This document shows positions 24,749 through 33,359 of a DNA stretch of 46,073 nucleotides, in pieces. This DNA comes from JANXYY01 sp035530875 (GTDB taxonomy: Bacteria; Actinomycetota; Actinomycetes; Nanopelagicales; Nanopelagicaceae). Position numbers and translations under genes: made by a program. The stretch is taken from contig DATKUB010000026.1 in the NCBI GenBank assembly GCA_035530875.1, positions 1 to 46,073 of the forward strand, in the 5' to 3' direction. The notes under the pieces are model-generated. The model did no database searches. It was not told the DNA's origin and saw nothing but the letters and a program-made list of their open reading frames with translations. The first letter of the stretch is position 1; each line of letters starts with the position of its first letter.

Positions 24749-26139
24749 AGGTTTCCTTTAAGTCACGGCTCACTCTTGGCACCATTATTATTTCTTCGCT
24801 GATCTTCGGTTCGGGCGCACTCTTTTTTCTCTCCGAATTTCGTGCATCAGTGCAGTCAACAACGGAGACGCTTTTGCGTAATGACTCGCATACCTACCTC
24901 GTGGCGATTGCGGCACTAACTCCCGAAGAAAATGGGAACGAGCGCGGGAACAGTAGTGGGAGTAACAGTGGGAACACTTTGGATCCCCCAGCACAGGGGC
25001 AGCTGATCGCACTGATCAACCCAGCCAACAAAGTTGTGTTATCTACGTTGCCTCGAGTCTTTCAGGGCCAGCTAGATCATCTCACCTTCGGAACGTCACC
25101 TACCTTCGTCACGTTCTCGCAATCTGGGCAAAATTATCGCCTTATGAGATCACGTGTTCATGCTTGGAACGGCACGTGGGTTGTAATTGCAGCTAGGAAT
25201 GATGCCACCGCGGAACTGATCACTAGCAAAGTGGCTACCTCGCTGTTATTTGGCTTGTTTCTCCTAATCATCCTTTCGGGTATTGCTGCCTGGGTTTTAG
25301 CATCCACGGTACTGCGCCCAATAAGGAGAATGCACCGAAGAGCACTGGAACTGATCGAAGATCCAACTTCGGGACTTTTGCCCGCGGGAAAGGAGAGTGA
25401 CGAACTTACAGAACTCGCGCTGACATTAAATCGATTGATCGTGGAGTTCCGATCTGCTCTCGAACGTGAACAACGAATGGTGTCGGATGCTAGTCATGAA
25501 CTTCGAACTCCACTAGCACAACTGCTTGCCCAATTAGAGTTGTCCAAACTCAATTCTGATAATCCCAAGGAATTGCTTCGCGATGTTGAGGGGGCCGCAA
25601 AATCGGCAGGTCGCGTGGCTGCCCTAGCTGCAGATCTATTGTTCCTTTCTTACAAGCAGGCTGATCCCAAATCGGGAATCTCGTCTGCCGAGGTAGTCGC
25701 GGAAGAAGTTTCGCAAGCAATTGATCACGCGAGAATTCTTGATCCGAATAAAGAGTTAGAGATTAACTTCGAGGTAGCGGGTGCCATCGACGCCAGAGTC
25801 AGCGCACAGGATTTTCGCCGCGTACTTGACAACCTGATCACCAACGCTGTTGCTCTCTGTCCGCCAGGGGCAAAAATCTCAGTCGAAACCGATCATGACG
25901 ACATGTTTCTTATCCTTCACGTGTCGGACTCTGGTCCAGGCTTTCCTGATGGGTTCATTCCAGTGGCCTTTGACCGCTTTTCAAGGCCAGATCCATCGCG
26001 ACATTCGCAGACCGGTGGAAGTGGACTCGGCCTTGCAATCGTCAAGGCAATTGCTGAATCAAGTCAAGGACGGGCCACGATCGAAAATCTCCAACCGCAC
26101 GGCGCCCATATCGCCGTCTACTTCGCCCGAGCCAACTAG
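24745..26139 (+). CDS. Sensor histidine kinase
   Basis: 464 residues: TM1 about 9-30, an extracytoplasmic sensor of about 130 residues, TM2 about 165-187, HAMP about 188-240, dimerisation domain with phosphoacceptor H251 in DASHELRTPLAQL, and an ATPase domain with DNLITNAVALCPPGA (N-box), DSGPGFP (G1), FDRFSRPD (F) and SGLGLAIVKAI (G2). The N-box has no usual N-A-x-K/R-Y/F, which can occur in active kinases. The sensor holds a low-complexity Asn/Gly/Ser insert (about 62-78, GNERGNSSGSNSGN) similar in taste to the acidic secreted protein upstream. Co-translated with the response regulator. The signal is unknown. Confidence 0.92.
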   Translation: MKVSFKSRLTLGTIIISSLIFGSGALFFLSEFRASVQSTTETLLRNDSHTYLVAIAALTPEENGNERGNSSGSNSGNTLDPPAQGQLIALINPANKVVLSTLPRVFQGQLDHLTFGTSPTFVTFSQSGQNYRLMRSRVHAWNGTWVVIAARNDATAELITSKVATSLLFGLFLLIILSGIAAWVLASTVLRPIRRMHRRALELIEDPTSGLLPAGKESDELTELALTLNRLIVEFRSALEREQRMVSDASHELRTPLAQLLAQLELSKLNSDNPKELLRDVEGAAKSAGRVAALAADLLFLSYKQADPKSGISSAEVVAEEVSQAIDHARILDPNKELEINFEVAGAIDARVSAQDFRRVLDNLITNAVALCPPGAKISVETDHDDMFLILHVSDSGPGFPDGFIPVAFDRFSRPDPSRHSQTGGSGLGLAIVKAIAESSQGRATIENLQPHGAHIAVYFARAN

Positions 26140-26156
26140 ATTCTTTCTCCAATGGG

Positions 26157-26181
26157 GATTGAGCGTTCATGAGGCTCAATC
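26157..26181 (+). terminator. Hairpin after the histidine kinase gene
   Basis: GATTGAGC (26157-26164) and GCTCAATC (26174-26181) form a perfect eight-base stem, followed by TTTC. It starts 17 bases after the kinase stop and could end that operon. Its right arm overlaps a competing pairing described in the next entry. Confidence 0.55.
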
Positions 26182-26247
26182 TTTCAGGTAATTGAACCTG
26201 ATGGCCTCAGTCCAATACGATCTGGGTGTCCGGTACCCGAAGGACTG
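26170..26247 (+). other. Candidate structured RNA leader of the DUF2520-panC-nadBC operon
   Basis: The 120 bases between kinase and DUF2520 hold nested complementary segments: TGAGGC (26170-26175) with GCCTCA (26204-26209), enclosing TCAGGT/ACCTGA (26184-26189/26196-26201); then AGTCC/GGACT (26209-26213/26242-26246) enclosing TGGGTG/TACCCG (26223-26228/26234-26239). The first outer stem would compete with the preceding hairpin because both use bases 26174-26175. I do not recognise a known riboswitch class. The string TGAACCTGAT (26193-26202) recalls part of the TPP element, but its partner segments are absent. Confidence 0.4.
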
Positions 26248-26259
26248 GAACGCTTTGGA

Positions 26260-27180
26260 ATGCAAATGAGAGATCGAGAGAACGCTGATTCGTCGCTTCA
26301 CTCGGCGCGCCTGCAAATCGGGATCGTGGGTGCAGGCCGAGTCGGGGCACCGATGGGTGCTGCGCTAGCAAGAGCGGGACATCGCGTGATAGGCGTAAGT
26401 GCCATCAGCGATTCTTCGCGGAATCGGGCTGAGGCTCTCCTTGAGGGCACGCCAATTCTTCCCGCAGATGAGGTTGTAAAGAACGCTCAATTGGTTCTTC
26501 TAGCAATTCCAGACGACGTGTTGCCTGAGTTTATTGAAGGTGCTGCGAAAGCTGAACTATTCAAAGCCGGGCAAATCATTGTTCACACTGCTGGTCGATT
26601 TGGTGTTGGTGTCCTAGAGCCAGCCACCAGGTGTGGTGCCTTGGGAATGGCCATCCATCCCATAATGACCTTTACCGGAACCACGATGGATGTTGAGCGA
26701 ATGCATGGAGCAATTTTCGGGGTAACGGCTCCGAGTTCAATCTTGCCGATTGCCGAAGCGCTGGTAATTGAAATCGGTGGCGAGCCAACTGTCATCGCAG
26801 AAGGTGATCGAGTTGCCTACCATGCCGCGCTGGCCTGGAGTGCAAATTTTCTTAATACTCTCGTTGCGGAGGGAATGGATCAGTTGCGGGAGATTGGAGT
26901 GGTCGATCCGGCTAGAGCGCTGATGCCTTTGCTTAATGCAGTCCTCGATAATGTTCTTCGAAACGGCGATCAGGCACTGACCGGGCCGATCGCTCGAGCC
27001 GACGCCAAGACCGTAGCTGCGCATCTACAGGTAATGGCCGAACGAACTCCAGAGATTCGAAATGCCTACGAAGTCTTGGCTCGCCTGACCCTGCATCGAG
27101 CGACAAATGCGGGTCTGCTTAGAGCCCAGGACGCAGCGGAAATTGAAAGACTGCTTGGCGGCGACGATGCAACAGGTTGA
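26260..27180 (+). CDS. Rossmann-fold/DUF2520 oxidoreductase-like protein, upstream of panC
   Basis: 306 residues. A Rossmann nucleotide-binding motif IVGAGRVGAPMGAAL is seen near residues 23-37, followed by LVLLAIPDDVLPEF, and a helical C-terminal half with AIHPIMTFTGT and ALAWSANFLNTLV typical of the DUF2520 group (beta-hydroxyacid/ProC/ketopantoate-reductase-like fold). ATG 26260 or 26266 could be used. It overlaps panC by 14 bases. Because ketopantoate reductase is the step before PanC and has the same fold, this protein may fill or assist that step; that is inference from position and fold. No panB, panE or panD is in the window. Confidence 0.8.
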   Translation: MQMRDRENADSSLHSARLQIGIVGAGRVGAPMGAALARAGHRVIGVSAISDSSRNRAEALLEGTPILPADEVVKNAQLVLLAIPDDVLPEFIEGAAKAELFKAGQIIVHTAGRFGVGVLEPATRCGALGMAIHPIMTFTGTTMDVERMHGAIFGVTAPSSILPIAEALVIEIGGEPTVIAEGDRVAYHAALAWSANFLNTLVAEGMDQLREIGVVDPARALMPLLNAVLDNVLRNGDQALTGPIARADAKTVAAHLQVMAERTPEIRNAYEVLARLTLHRATNAGLLRAQDAAEIERLLGGDDATG

Positions 27181-27985
27181 GAGTATTGCTGAGCTTGAGG
27201 TAGCACTGTCGGATAAGCGCAATTCATTAATAGCATTGGTGCCCACCATGGGAGCTTTGCATGCCGGGCATGCTGCGTTGGTGGCAAAGGCAAAAGAGTT
27301 GGCGCCAACCGTAGTGCTCAGCATCTTCGTGAACCCACTTCAATTTGGTGAGTCGAGCGACTTCGCACGATACCCACGAACGCTTCAGGCTGATGCGAAT
27401 TCAGCGGAGAGTTATGGCGCTGACATTCTCTGGACGCCTCGTGAAGAAGATGTTTATCCGCAAGGGCTTGCGGTGGTCAAAGTAGATGGTGGTGAGCTAA
27501 GCGACGAATATGAAGGTGCAATTAGACCCGGTCACTTTTCGGGGGTTCTCACTGTGGTGGGACGACTGTTTGCCGCAGTGCGGCCCGATGTTGCGGTATT
27601 CGGCGAGAAGGACCGGCAGCAACTCGAATTAGTTCGACGGATGAACAGTGGCCTCAAGATTGTTGGTGTGCCGACAGTTAGAGAATCAGATGGTTTGGCC
27701 CTTTCAAGCCGCAACAGATTCCTTGTTGGAGAACAACGAAATCAAGCCCTCGCCATATCTCGGTCGATCGCTAACGCACAACTAAATACGGGACTTGATG
27801 TAGTGGGCATTAAGGCAGGCGTTGCTAGAGATCTTAAGGATCTTCAAGTTGAATACGCTCATCTGATCGATGCCAAGACTTGGCGGCCGGTTCCTGACGA
27901 CTTTTCAGGTGAAGCACTTCTCCTGATTGCGGCTAAAGTCGGCTCAGTTCACTTGATCGATAACGGAGAGTTGCGAATCGGATGA
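27167..27985 (+). CDS. panC: Pantothenate synthetase (pantoate-beta-alanine ligase)
   Basis: 272 residues from ATG 27167; the longer in-frame start at 27107 lies deep in the previous gene and adds non-family sequence. Motifs: VPTMGALHAGHAALV with the HxGH nucleotide-binding site, VNPLQFG, GHFSGVLTVVG and FGEKDRQQL, and SSRNR. It makes pantothenate from pantoate, beta-alanine and ATP. It overlaps the upstream gene by 14 bases and nadB by 4, so it is part of a tightly coupled run that later includes coaX, which phosphorylates pantothenate. Confidence 0.95.
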   Translation: MQQVESIAELEVALSDKRNSLIALVPTMGALHAGHAALVAKAKELAPTVVLSIFVNPLQFGESSDFARYPRTLQADANSAESYGADILWTPREEDVYPQGLAVVKVDGGELSDEYEGAIRPGHFSGVLTVVGRLFAAVRPDVAVFGEKDRQQLELVRRMNSGLKIVGVPTVRESDGLALSSRNRFLVGEQRNQALAISRSIANAQLNTGLDVVGIKAGVARDLKDLQVEYAHLIDAKTWRPVPDDFSGEALLLIAAKVGSVHLIDNGELRIG

Positions 27986-29595
27986 GACTCAAGACCGGCA
28001 CGCCTGGTTGGAGCGCGCGAGCAGATGTAGTCGTCGTCGGCTCTGGCGTGGCTGGTTTAACCACGGCGCTCCAGGTGCGAGCCAAAGGTCTGACCGTTCT
28101 GCTCGTGACCAAAGCAAGGGTCGACGAGGGTTCAACAAAGTGGGCACAGGGTGGGATTGCCGCTGCCCTTGGCCCGGGGGATACCCCCAAAGAACACGAA
28201 GAAGACACTCTGGTCGCTGGGGCGGGGCTCTGTGATGTAGCTGCAGTGGAGGTCTTGGTGGCCGAAGGCCCCGAGGCCGTACGTCGGCTCATTGCCAGAG
28301 GTGCGGTATTCGACCTTGAAGCCTCTGGCGCGATTTCACTTCATCGCGAAGGCGGGCATCATCGCAACCGAATTCTGCATGCCGGCGGTGATGCGACCGG
28401 AGCTGAGGTATCGCGCGCGCTCCTCGCTGCTGTTACCCAGGATTCTGGCATCGAAGTGGTTGAACATGCGCTAGTTCTCGATGCGATTAAAGATGCTCAG
28501 GGCCAGGTTTGTGGAGTGAGTCTGCACGTAATTGGCGCGGGGTCAAGAGGCGGAATTGGCCGAGCGTTGGGCCGCGCGGTCGTGCTTGCTACCGGTGGGT
28601 TAGGCCAGGTTTACGCGCAGACTACGAATCCGGCGGTAGCCACTGGTGACGGAGTCGGGGTAGCGCTCCGGGCCGGGGCGAAGATAGCCGACATCGAATT
28701 CGTCCAATTTCACCCAACGGTTATGTGGATTGGCCCGAGCGCTCGCGGCCAGCAGCCATTAATCAGTGAAGCGGTCCGCGGTGAGGGCGCGTTTCTCGTC
28801 GACGATGCCGGCGTTCGTTTCATGCGCGATGTTCACCCGCTGGCCGATCTGGCCCCACGCGACGTCGTTGCTAAGGCGATCATGCGAAAAATGATCGACT
28901 CCAATCGACCACACGTCTGGCTAGATGCCAGGAATATCGTGGGCTGGCAAGAGAATTTCCCGACCATCTATGCCTCTTGTGCCGCTTACGGGGTCAACCC
29001 GAGCCGGGACTTGATCCCGGTTTCGCCAGCGGCTCACTATGCGTCAGGCGGGGCGAGAGTCGATCTGAACGGGCGAACAACAGTTGCCGGCCTATACGCC
29101 TGTGGCGAAACCGCGTGTACAGGCGTTCACGGCGCCAACCGGCTCGCCTCAAACTCTCTGTTGGAGGGGTTGGTCTTTGCTGCCCGAATCGCAGATGATT
29201 TGGCCGCGAATCTTCCTACTCCAGGTGATCCAATCGAAAATGAATCAACTGAAGTCCTCCTTATTCCCTCGGTGCGCGATCAGATCTCGGCTTCAATGGC
29301 TCAAGGTGCGGGGGTTCTTCGAAGTGCGCACTCGCTTGATCAGACGAAAGATGATCTCGAGCGTCTAGGCAAGCAGGCCAGCAGCGAACCATGCGTTGAA
29401 GCATGGGAAGCGACGAATCTTCAATTAGTGGCAAAGGCGATCGTTGAAGCGGCCAAGATCCGCGAAGAGACTCGGGGATCCCACTGGCGTGAGGATTTTC
29501 CGCAGACCTCTCCCTTATGGCAGAAGCGGATACTCCTAGAGCTCACTTCCGACGGTGGCTTGTCACACTCTTTCGAGGCGGTGGCCGATGTCTAG
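27982..29595 (+). CDS. nadB: L-aspartate oxidase
   Basis: 537 residues. The FAD site VVVVGSGVAGLTTALQ, the STKWAQGGIAAAL motif, the EGGHHRNRILHAGGDATGAE active-site region, IEFVQFHPT and the late HGANRLASNSLLEGLVFG-like segment are all as in NadB. It oxidises aspartate to iminoaspartate for quinolinate synthesis. The NadA partner, usually encoded nearby in actinobacteria, is not in the window. Start ATG overlaps panC by four bases; the end overlaps nadC by eight. Confidence 0.95.
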   Translation: MRLKTGTPGWSARADVVVVGSGVAGLTTALQVRAKGLTVLLVTKARVDEGSTKWAQGGIAAALGPGDTPKEHEEDTLVAGAGLCDVAAVEVLVAEGPEAVRRLIARGAVFDLEASGAISLHREGGHHRNRILHAGGDATGAEVSRALLAAVTQDSGIEVVEHALVLDAIKDAQGQVCGVSLHVIGAGSRGGIGRALGRAVVLATGGLGQVYAQTTNPAVATGDGVGVALRAGAKIADIEFVQFHPTVMWIGPSARGQQPLISEAVRGEGAFLVDDAGVRFMRDVHPLADLAPRDVVAKAIMRKMIDSNRPHVWLDARNIVGWQENFPTIYASCAAYGVNPSRDLIPVSPAAHYASGGARVDLNGRTTVAGLYACGETACTGVHGANRLASNSLLEGLVFAARIADDLAANLPTPGDPIENESTEVLLIPSVRDQISASMAQGAGVLRSAHSLDQTKDDLERLGKQASSEPCVEAWEATNLQLVAKAIVEAAKIREETRGSHWREDFPQTSPLWQKRILLELTSDGGLSHSFEAVADV

Positions 29596-30478
29596 CAGCA
29601 TTCTCAATACTTTAAGTAGTGAAGCCGAAGTTAACGCTCTGGATGGCGCTCGCTTAATTGATTTAGCAAAGGCAACGCTGCTTGAAGATCTTGGCAGCGG
29701 AGTTGATGTAACGAGTGTTGCAACAATCCCGGACGGGCAAGTAGCGCTGGCCAACTTCGTAAGTCGTGCAACTGGCGTAGTCGCGGGAGTAAACATCGCA
29801 AAGATTGTGATCGCCATGGCTTGCGAAGGCGAAGTTGAATTCATCGAAAGCTTGGCTGAAGGAGCGCAACTAGAACCCGGAACAACGGTGCTCTCTGCTC
29901 GCGGGAATTCGCGCGGCCTGCTTCTTGCCGAGCGCAGTGCGTTAAATTTCCTATGTCACCTAAGCGGAATTGCCACGCTGACACAGCGCTGGGTTTTGCA
30001 GGTAGCAGGAACCGGAACCAGGATCAGAGATACGAGGAAGACCACCCCTGGGTTGCGAGACCTGGAGAAGTTTGCCGTTCGGATGGGTGGCGGAACGAAT
30101 CACCGGCTCTCACTCTCAGATGCGGCGATGATAAAAGACAATCATGTTCTGGCGTCCGGGGGAATCGGGCCAGCCTTCGAAAAAATCCGAAAGACGTTCC
30201 CGGACGTGCCGATCGAGGTTGAGGTGGACCGGATAGATCAGATACCCGAAGCGCTCGCGGCCGGAGCCGATCTCATTCTGCTCGACAACATGAACATCGA
30301 GGAGTGCGCAAAGGCTGTGAAATTCGTGGCCGGAAAAGCGCGCCTGGAAGCATCAGGCGGAATCACTTTAGAAACGGCTCGGGCATATGCAGAAACCGGC
30401 GTTGATTATTTGGCAATCGGAGCCTTGACTCACTCGGCTCCAAATTTGGATATCGGGCTCGACTTGGTGGTGGGGTAG
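29588..30478 (+). CDS. nadC: Nicotinate-nucleotide pyrophosphorylase (carboxylating)
   Basis: 296 residues from ATG 29588 inside the nadB end; a longer start at 29555 is unlikely. Family landmarks: LLEDLGSGVDVTS near the N-terminus, AERSALNFLCHLSGIAT, IRDTRKTTPGLRDLEKFAV with the substrate-binding Arg/Lys set, HRLSLSDAAMIKDNH, and EASGGITLETARAYA. It converts quinolinate and PRPP to nicotinate mononucleotide, the entry into NAD. The gap to coaX is two bases. Confidence 0.95.
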   Translation: MSSSILNTLSSEAEVNALDGARLIDLAKATLLEDLGSGVDVTSVATIPDGQVALANFVSRATGVVAGVNIAKIVIAMACEGEVEFIESLAEGAQLEPGTTVLSARGNSRGLLLAERSALNFLCHLSGIATLTQRWVLQVAGTGTRIRDTRKTTPGLRDLEKFAVRMGGGTNHRLSLSDAAMIKDNHVLASGGIGPAFEKIRKTFPDVPIEVEVDRIDQIPEALAAGADLILLDNMNIEECAKAVKFVAGKARLEASGGITLETARAYAETGVDYLAIGALTHSAPNLDIGLDLVVG

Positions 30479-30480
30479 CA

Positions 30481-31242
30481 ATGTTGCTTGCGATTGATGT
30501 TGGAAACACGAATACGGTCATTGGACTCTTCGATGGCGCAGCACTGGTGGACTCGTGGCGAGTCAAGACCGACGCTAGGGACACTGCTGATGAGTTGTGG
30601 CTGCAGTACCGGGCGCTACTTGGGACGCAGAAGGTTTCCGGAATAGCGGTCTGCTCCACAGTGCCAGCTATTCAACGAGAGGTCCGAACGATGCTCAGCA
30701 CCTACTGGACAGACCTTCCAACAGTCATTATCGAGCCGGGGATCAAGACCGGCGTGCCGCTGCTGGTAGACAATCCGAAAGAGATTGGTGCCGATCGGAT
30801 CGTAAATACGCTGGCAGCACATACTCTTTTTGGCCAGGACGGCCCGGTCATCGTTGTGGATTTTGGCACGTCGACCAACTTCGATGTTGTCTCGGCTAAG
30901 GGCGAATTCCTAGGCGGCGCGCTAGCCCCGGGAATCGAGATCTCAATTGAAGCTTTGGCGGCCCGAGCCGCCCAGCTTCGTAAAGTTGAGTTGGTCCGCC
31001 CTCGATCGGTGATTGGGAAGAACACTGTTGAAGCTCTTCAATCTGGCGCCATTTATGGATTCGCTGGCCAGATCGACGGATTGGTCCGTCGCATTATCGA
31101 TGAATTAGATAGTGGTCCGGTTGCAGTAGTTGCCACCGGGGGCCTTGCTCCACTCGTGATTGGAATAAGCGAGACGATCGAATTTCACGAACCTGACCTA
31201 ACCCTTATTGGCCTCCAGATGGTCTTCGCGAAGAACGGGTGA
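30481..31242 (+). CDS. coaX: Type III pantothenate kinase
   Basis: 253 residues with the ASKHA-fold motifs LLAIDVGNTNTVIGLFDG (phosphate 1), ADRIVNTLAAHTL, VIVVDFGTSTNFDVV and the later VVATGGLAPLV (adenosine). It phosphorylates pantothenate as the first committed step of CoA synthesis; unlike the type I enzyme it is not inhibited by CoA. Sitting three genes after panC, it gives the operon both synthesis and activation of pantothenate. The stop overlaps the lysS start (GTGA). Confidence 0.93.
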   Translation: MLLAIDVGNTNTVIGLFDGAALVDSWRVKTDARDTADELWLQYRALLGTQKVSGIAVCSTVPAIQREVRTMLSTYWTDLPTVIIEPGIKTGVPLLVDNPKEIGADRIVNTLAAHTLFGQDGPVIVVDFGTSTNFDVVSAKGEFLGGALAPGIEISIEALAARAAQLRKVELVRPRSVIGKNTVEALQSGAIYGFAGQIDGLVRRIIDELDSGPVAVVATGGLAPLVIGISETIEFHEPDLTLIGLQMVFAKNG

Positions 31243-32762
31243 CGGTAACCTCTTCCCCTATGAACACAGATGCCGGTATGCCAATCGATGAGGATCTGCC
31301 TGAGCAGTTGCGGATCCGTCGGGACAAGCGTGCCAGGCTGCTCGAAGATGGAGTGCAGCCCTACCCGGTCTCGGTTCCGCGCACGAGTTCGTTGGCCTAT
31401 TTACGAGAGCGATTCGGAGATCTCGCTACCGATTCGGTGACTGGCAAAATCGAGAGTGTCGTGGGGCGCGTGATTTTTAAGCGCGACGGCGGGAAGTTGG
31501 CTTTTGCCACCGTTCGCGAAGGTGCCGGCGCTGAACTCCAGGTGATGCTCTCCCTAGACAAAGTTGGAGAGGCTGGGCTGGACAATTGGAAGAGCCTGGT
31601 CGATATCGGTGACATCGTGAGTGTGACCGGTGAGGTCATTACGTCAAAGCGTGGTGAGCTTTCGGTCCTGGCGAATTCTTGGCAGATGGCGGCCAAGGCA
31701 CTACGTCCGCTTCCAATTGAGCACAAGCCGCTATCTGAAGAGACTCGCGTTCGGATGCGCTACGTCGATCTCATCATGCGTCCTGAAGCCCGCGAGAATG
31801 CCCGAATGCGCCCGTTGGTCATGCGAGCCCTCAGGGATTCGTTCGCTGAGCGCGATTTCATCGAAGTTGAAACGCCGATGCTGCAGGTGATGCATGGGGG
31901 AGCGAGCGCAAGGCCGTTTAAAACACACATAAACGCATACGACATGGATCTGTATTTGCGGATTGCGCCAGAACTTTATTTAAAGCGATGCGTGGTCGGC
32001 GGAATTGAGCGGGTGTTTGAGATCAACCGCAATTTTCGAAATGAAGGCGCCGATTCGAGCCACTCACCAGAGTTTGCCATGATCGAGGCTTACGAATCAT
32101 TCGGCGACTGGAACTCAATCGCGGAGATAACCAAGAGTCTTGTTCAAGAAGCCTGCCTGGCCGCTTATGGATCTTTGGTTGCCACTCGTAGTGACGGTAC
32201 AAAGAAAGACTTTGGTGGCGAGTGGGGAGAAATCTCCTTATTTGGTGCGGTATCTGAGGCGCTTGGCAAAAAGGTGGACGGTTCTACATCACGCGACGTT
32301 CTTCTCGATTACGCAGCGAAAATCAATCTTGCAGTTGATCCGAAGTGGAGTAGTGGAAGATTAGCCGAGGAGATGTTTGAACATCTCTGTAAAGACCAAC
32401 TGCTCGAACCGACCTTTGTCCGTGGCTATCCAGTCGATACTTCACCTTTAGTAAGGGAGCACCGGAGTGAGGTAGGTGTTGTTGAGAAGTGGGATCTCTA
32501 TGTGGATGGATTTGAGTTAGCTACTGGCTATTCCGAGCTAGTCGATCCGGTGATCCAGCGCGAGCGCCTCACCGAACAATCTCTGCTGGCAGCCGGTGGA
32601 GATAGCGAAGCGATGCAGTTAGACGAAGATTTTTTGCGGGCTATGGAGTTTGGGATGCCGCCGATGGGCGGAATGGGCATGGGGGTCGACCGCCTCCTGA
32701 TGGCACTGACTGGCCTCGGGATTAGGGAGACCATTCTCTTTCCACTGGTGAAGCCAGAATGA
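31239..32762 (+). CDS. lysS: Lysyl-tRNA synthetase, class II
   Basis: 507 residues from GTG 31239 (ATG 31260 is a possible alternative start). The N-terminal OB anticodon-binding domain (about 60-165) is followed by the class II catalytic core: motif 1 near FIEVETPMLQ, motif 2 with FEINRNFRNEG, motif 3 in MGMGVDRLLMALTG. SHSPEFAMIEAYESF is the LysRS active-site loop. It charges lysine onto its tRNA. No membrane domain (LysX type) is present. Adjacent to coaX and the short N-acetylglutamate synthase, as in many actinobacteria. Confidence 0.96.
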   Translation: MTVTSSPMNTDAGMPIDEDLPEQLRIRRDKRARLLEDGVQPYPVSVPRTSSLAYLRERFGDLATDSVTGKIESVVGRVIFKRDGGKLAFATVREGAGAELQVMLSLDKVGEAGLDNWKSLVDIGDIVSVTGEVITSKRGELSVLANSWQMAAKALRPLPIEHKPLSEETRVRMRYVDLIMRPEARENARMRPLVMRALRDSFAERDFIEVETPMLQVMHGGASARPFKTHINAYDMDLYLRIAPELYLKRCVVGGIERVFEINRNFRNEGADSSHSPEFAMIEAYESFGDWNSIAEITKSLVQEACLAAYGSLVATRSDGTKKDFGGEWGEISLFGAVSEALGKKVDGSTSRDVLLDYAAKINLAVDPKWSSGRLAEEMFEHLCKDQLLEPTFVRGYPVDTSPLVREHRSEVGVVEKWDLYVDGFELATGYSELVDPVIQRERLTEQSLLAAGGDSEAMQLDEDFLRAMEFGMPPMGGMGMGVDRLLMALTGLGIRETILFPLVKPE

Positions 32763-32775
32763 TCGGGGCCAACTA

Positions 32776-33267
32776 ATGGAGATCAGGGCGGCTCGCACCG
32801 CTGACGTTAAGGGCATCAGGAAACTGATTGACCAATACTCACTACAGCGCCGGCTTCTATCGAAAGAGACCGTCACGCTCTTTGAGAGCGTCCAAGAATT
32901 TGTTGTGGCGGTGGACGACGGAGAAGTGATTGGCTGCGGGGCGCTCCACGTGATCTGGGAAGACCTGGCCGAAGTTCGCACCGTCGCGGTTCAAGAACAG
33001 TTTCATGGCAAGGGGGTAGGTCATGCCATCTTGGAGGCCGTCTTCCTTAGAGCCCGAGAACTGGGCATCCGGCGCCTCTTCTGTCTCACTTTTGAGACCG
33101 AATTTTTTGCTCGACACGGGTTTGTGCAGATCGAGGGCGCTGCGGTGGGTCCAGAGGTATATGCCCAGCTCCTCCGCTCCTATGACGAGGGAATCGCCGA
33201 ATTCCTCGACCTGGAGAGCGTAAAACCCAATACTTTGGGTAACACGCGGATGATCAGGCACCTTTAG
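32776..33267 (+). CDS. argA: Short N-acetylglutamate synthase (GNAT type, Rv2747-like)
   Basis: 163 residues, a single GNAT domain. The motif A region RTVAVQEQFHGKGVGHAILE carries the Q/R-x-x-G-x-G/A acetyl-CoA loop, and the run LTFETEFFARHGFVQIEG plus AEFLDLESVKPNTLGNTRM is close to what I recall of the mycobacterial short ArgA, which lacks the kinase-like domain of E. coli ArgA. It acetylates glutamate (or glutamine) as the first step of arginine synthesis. Starts 13 bases after lysS, probably the last gene of the run; a 146-bp gap with the clpC promoter follows. Confidence 0.85.
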   Translation: MEIRAARTADVKGIRKLIDQYSLQRRLLSKETVTLFESVQEFVVAVDDGEVIGCGALHVIWEDLAEVRTVAVQEQFHGKGVGHAILEAVFLRARELGIRRLFCLTFETEFFARHGFVQIEGAAVGPEVYAQLLRSYDEGIAEFLDLESVKPNTLGNTRMIRHL

Positions 33268-33359
33268 CCTCATATATCTATCTGTCTGGCCGATCCGTGG
33301 ATCAGGGTCGGTGAGCTAGTTGAGCCTGGAACGGTGCCCGATCTGGCCCGGGGAAGCCT

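Noticed and set aside
24745..26139. Possible inactive kinase because the N-box lacks the usual K/R-(Y/F) pair
   Set aside because: Phosphoacceptor, G1, F and G2 boxes are intact, and N-box variation is seen in active kinases, so I do not call it defective.
26193..26202. TGAACCTGAT resembles the conserved part of a TPP riboswitch
   Set aside because: The rest of the TPP element, especially the CTGAGA segment and the GGGA close, is missing, and the downstream genes are not thiamine genes.
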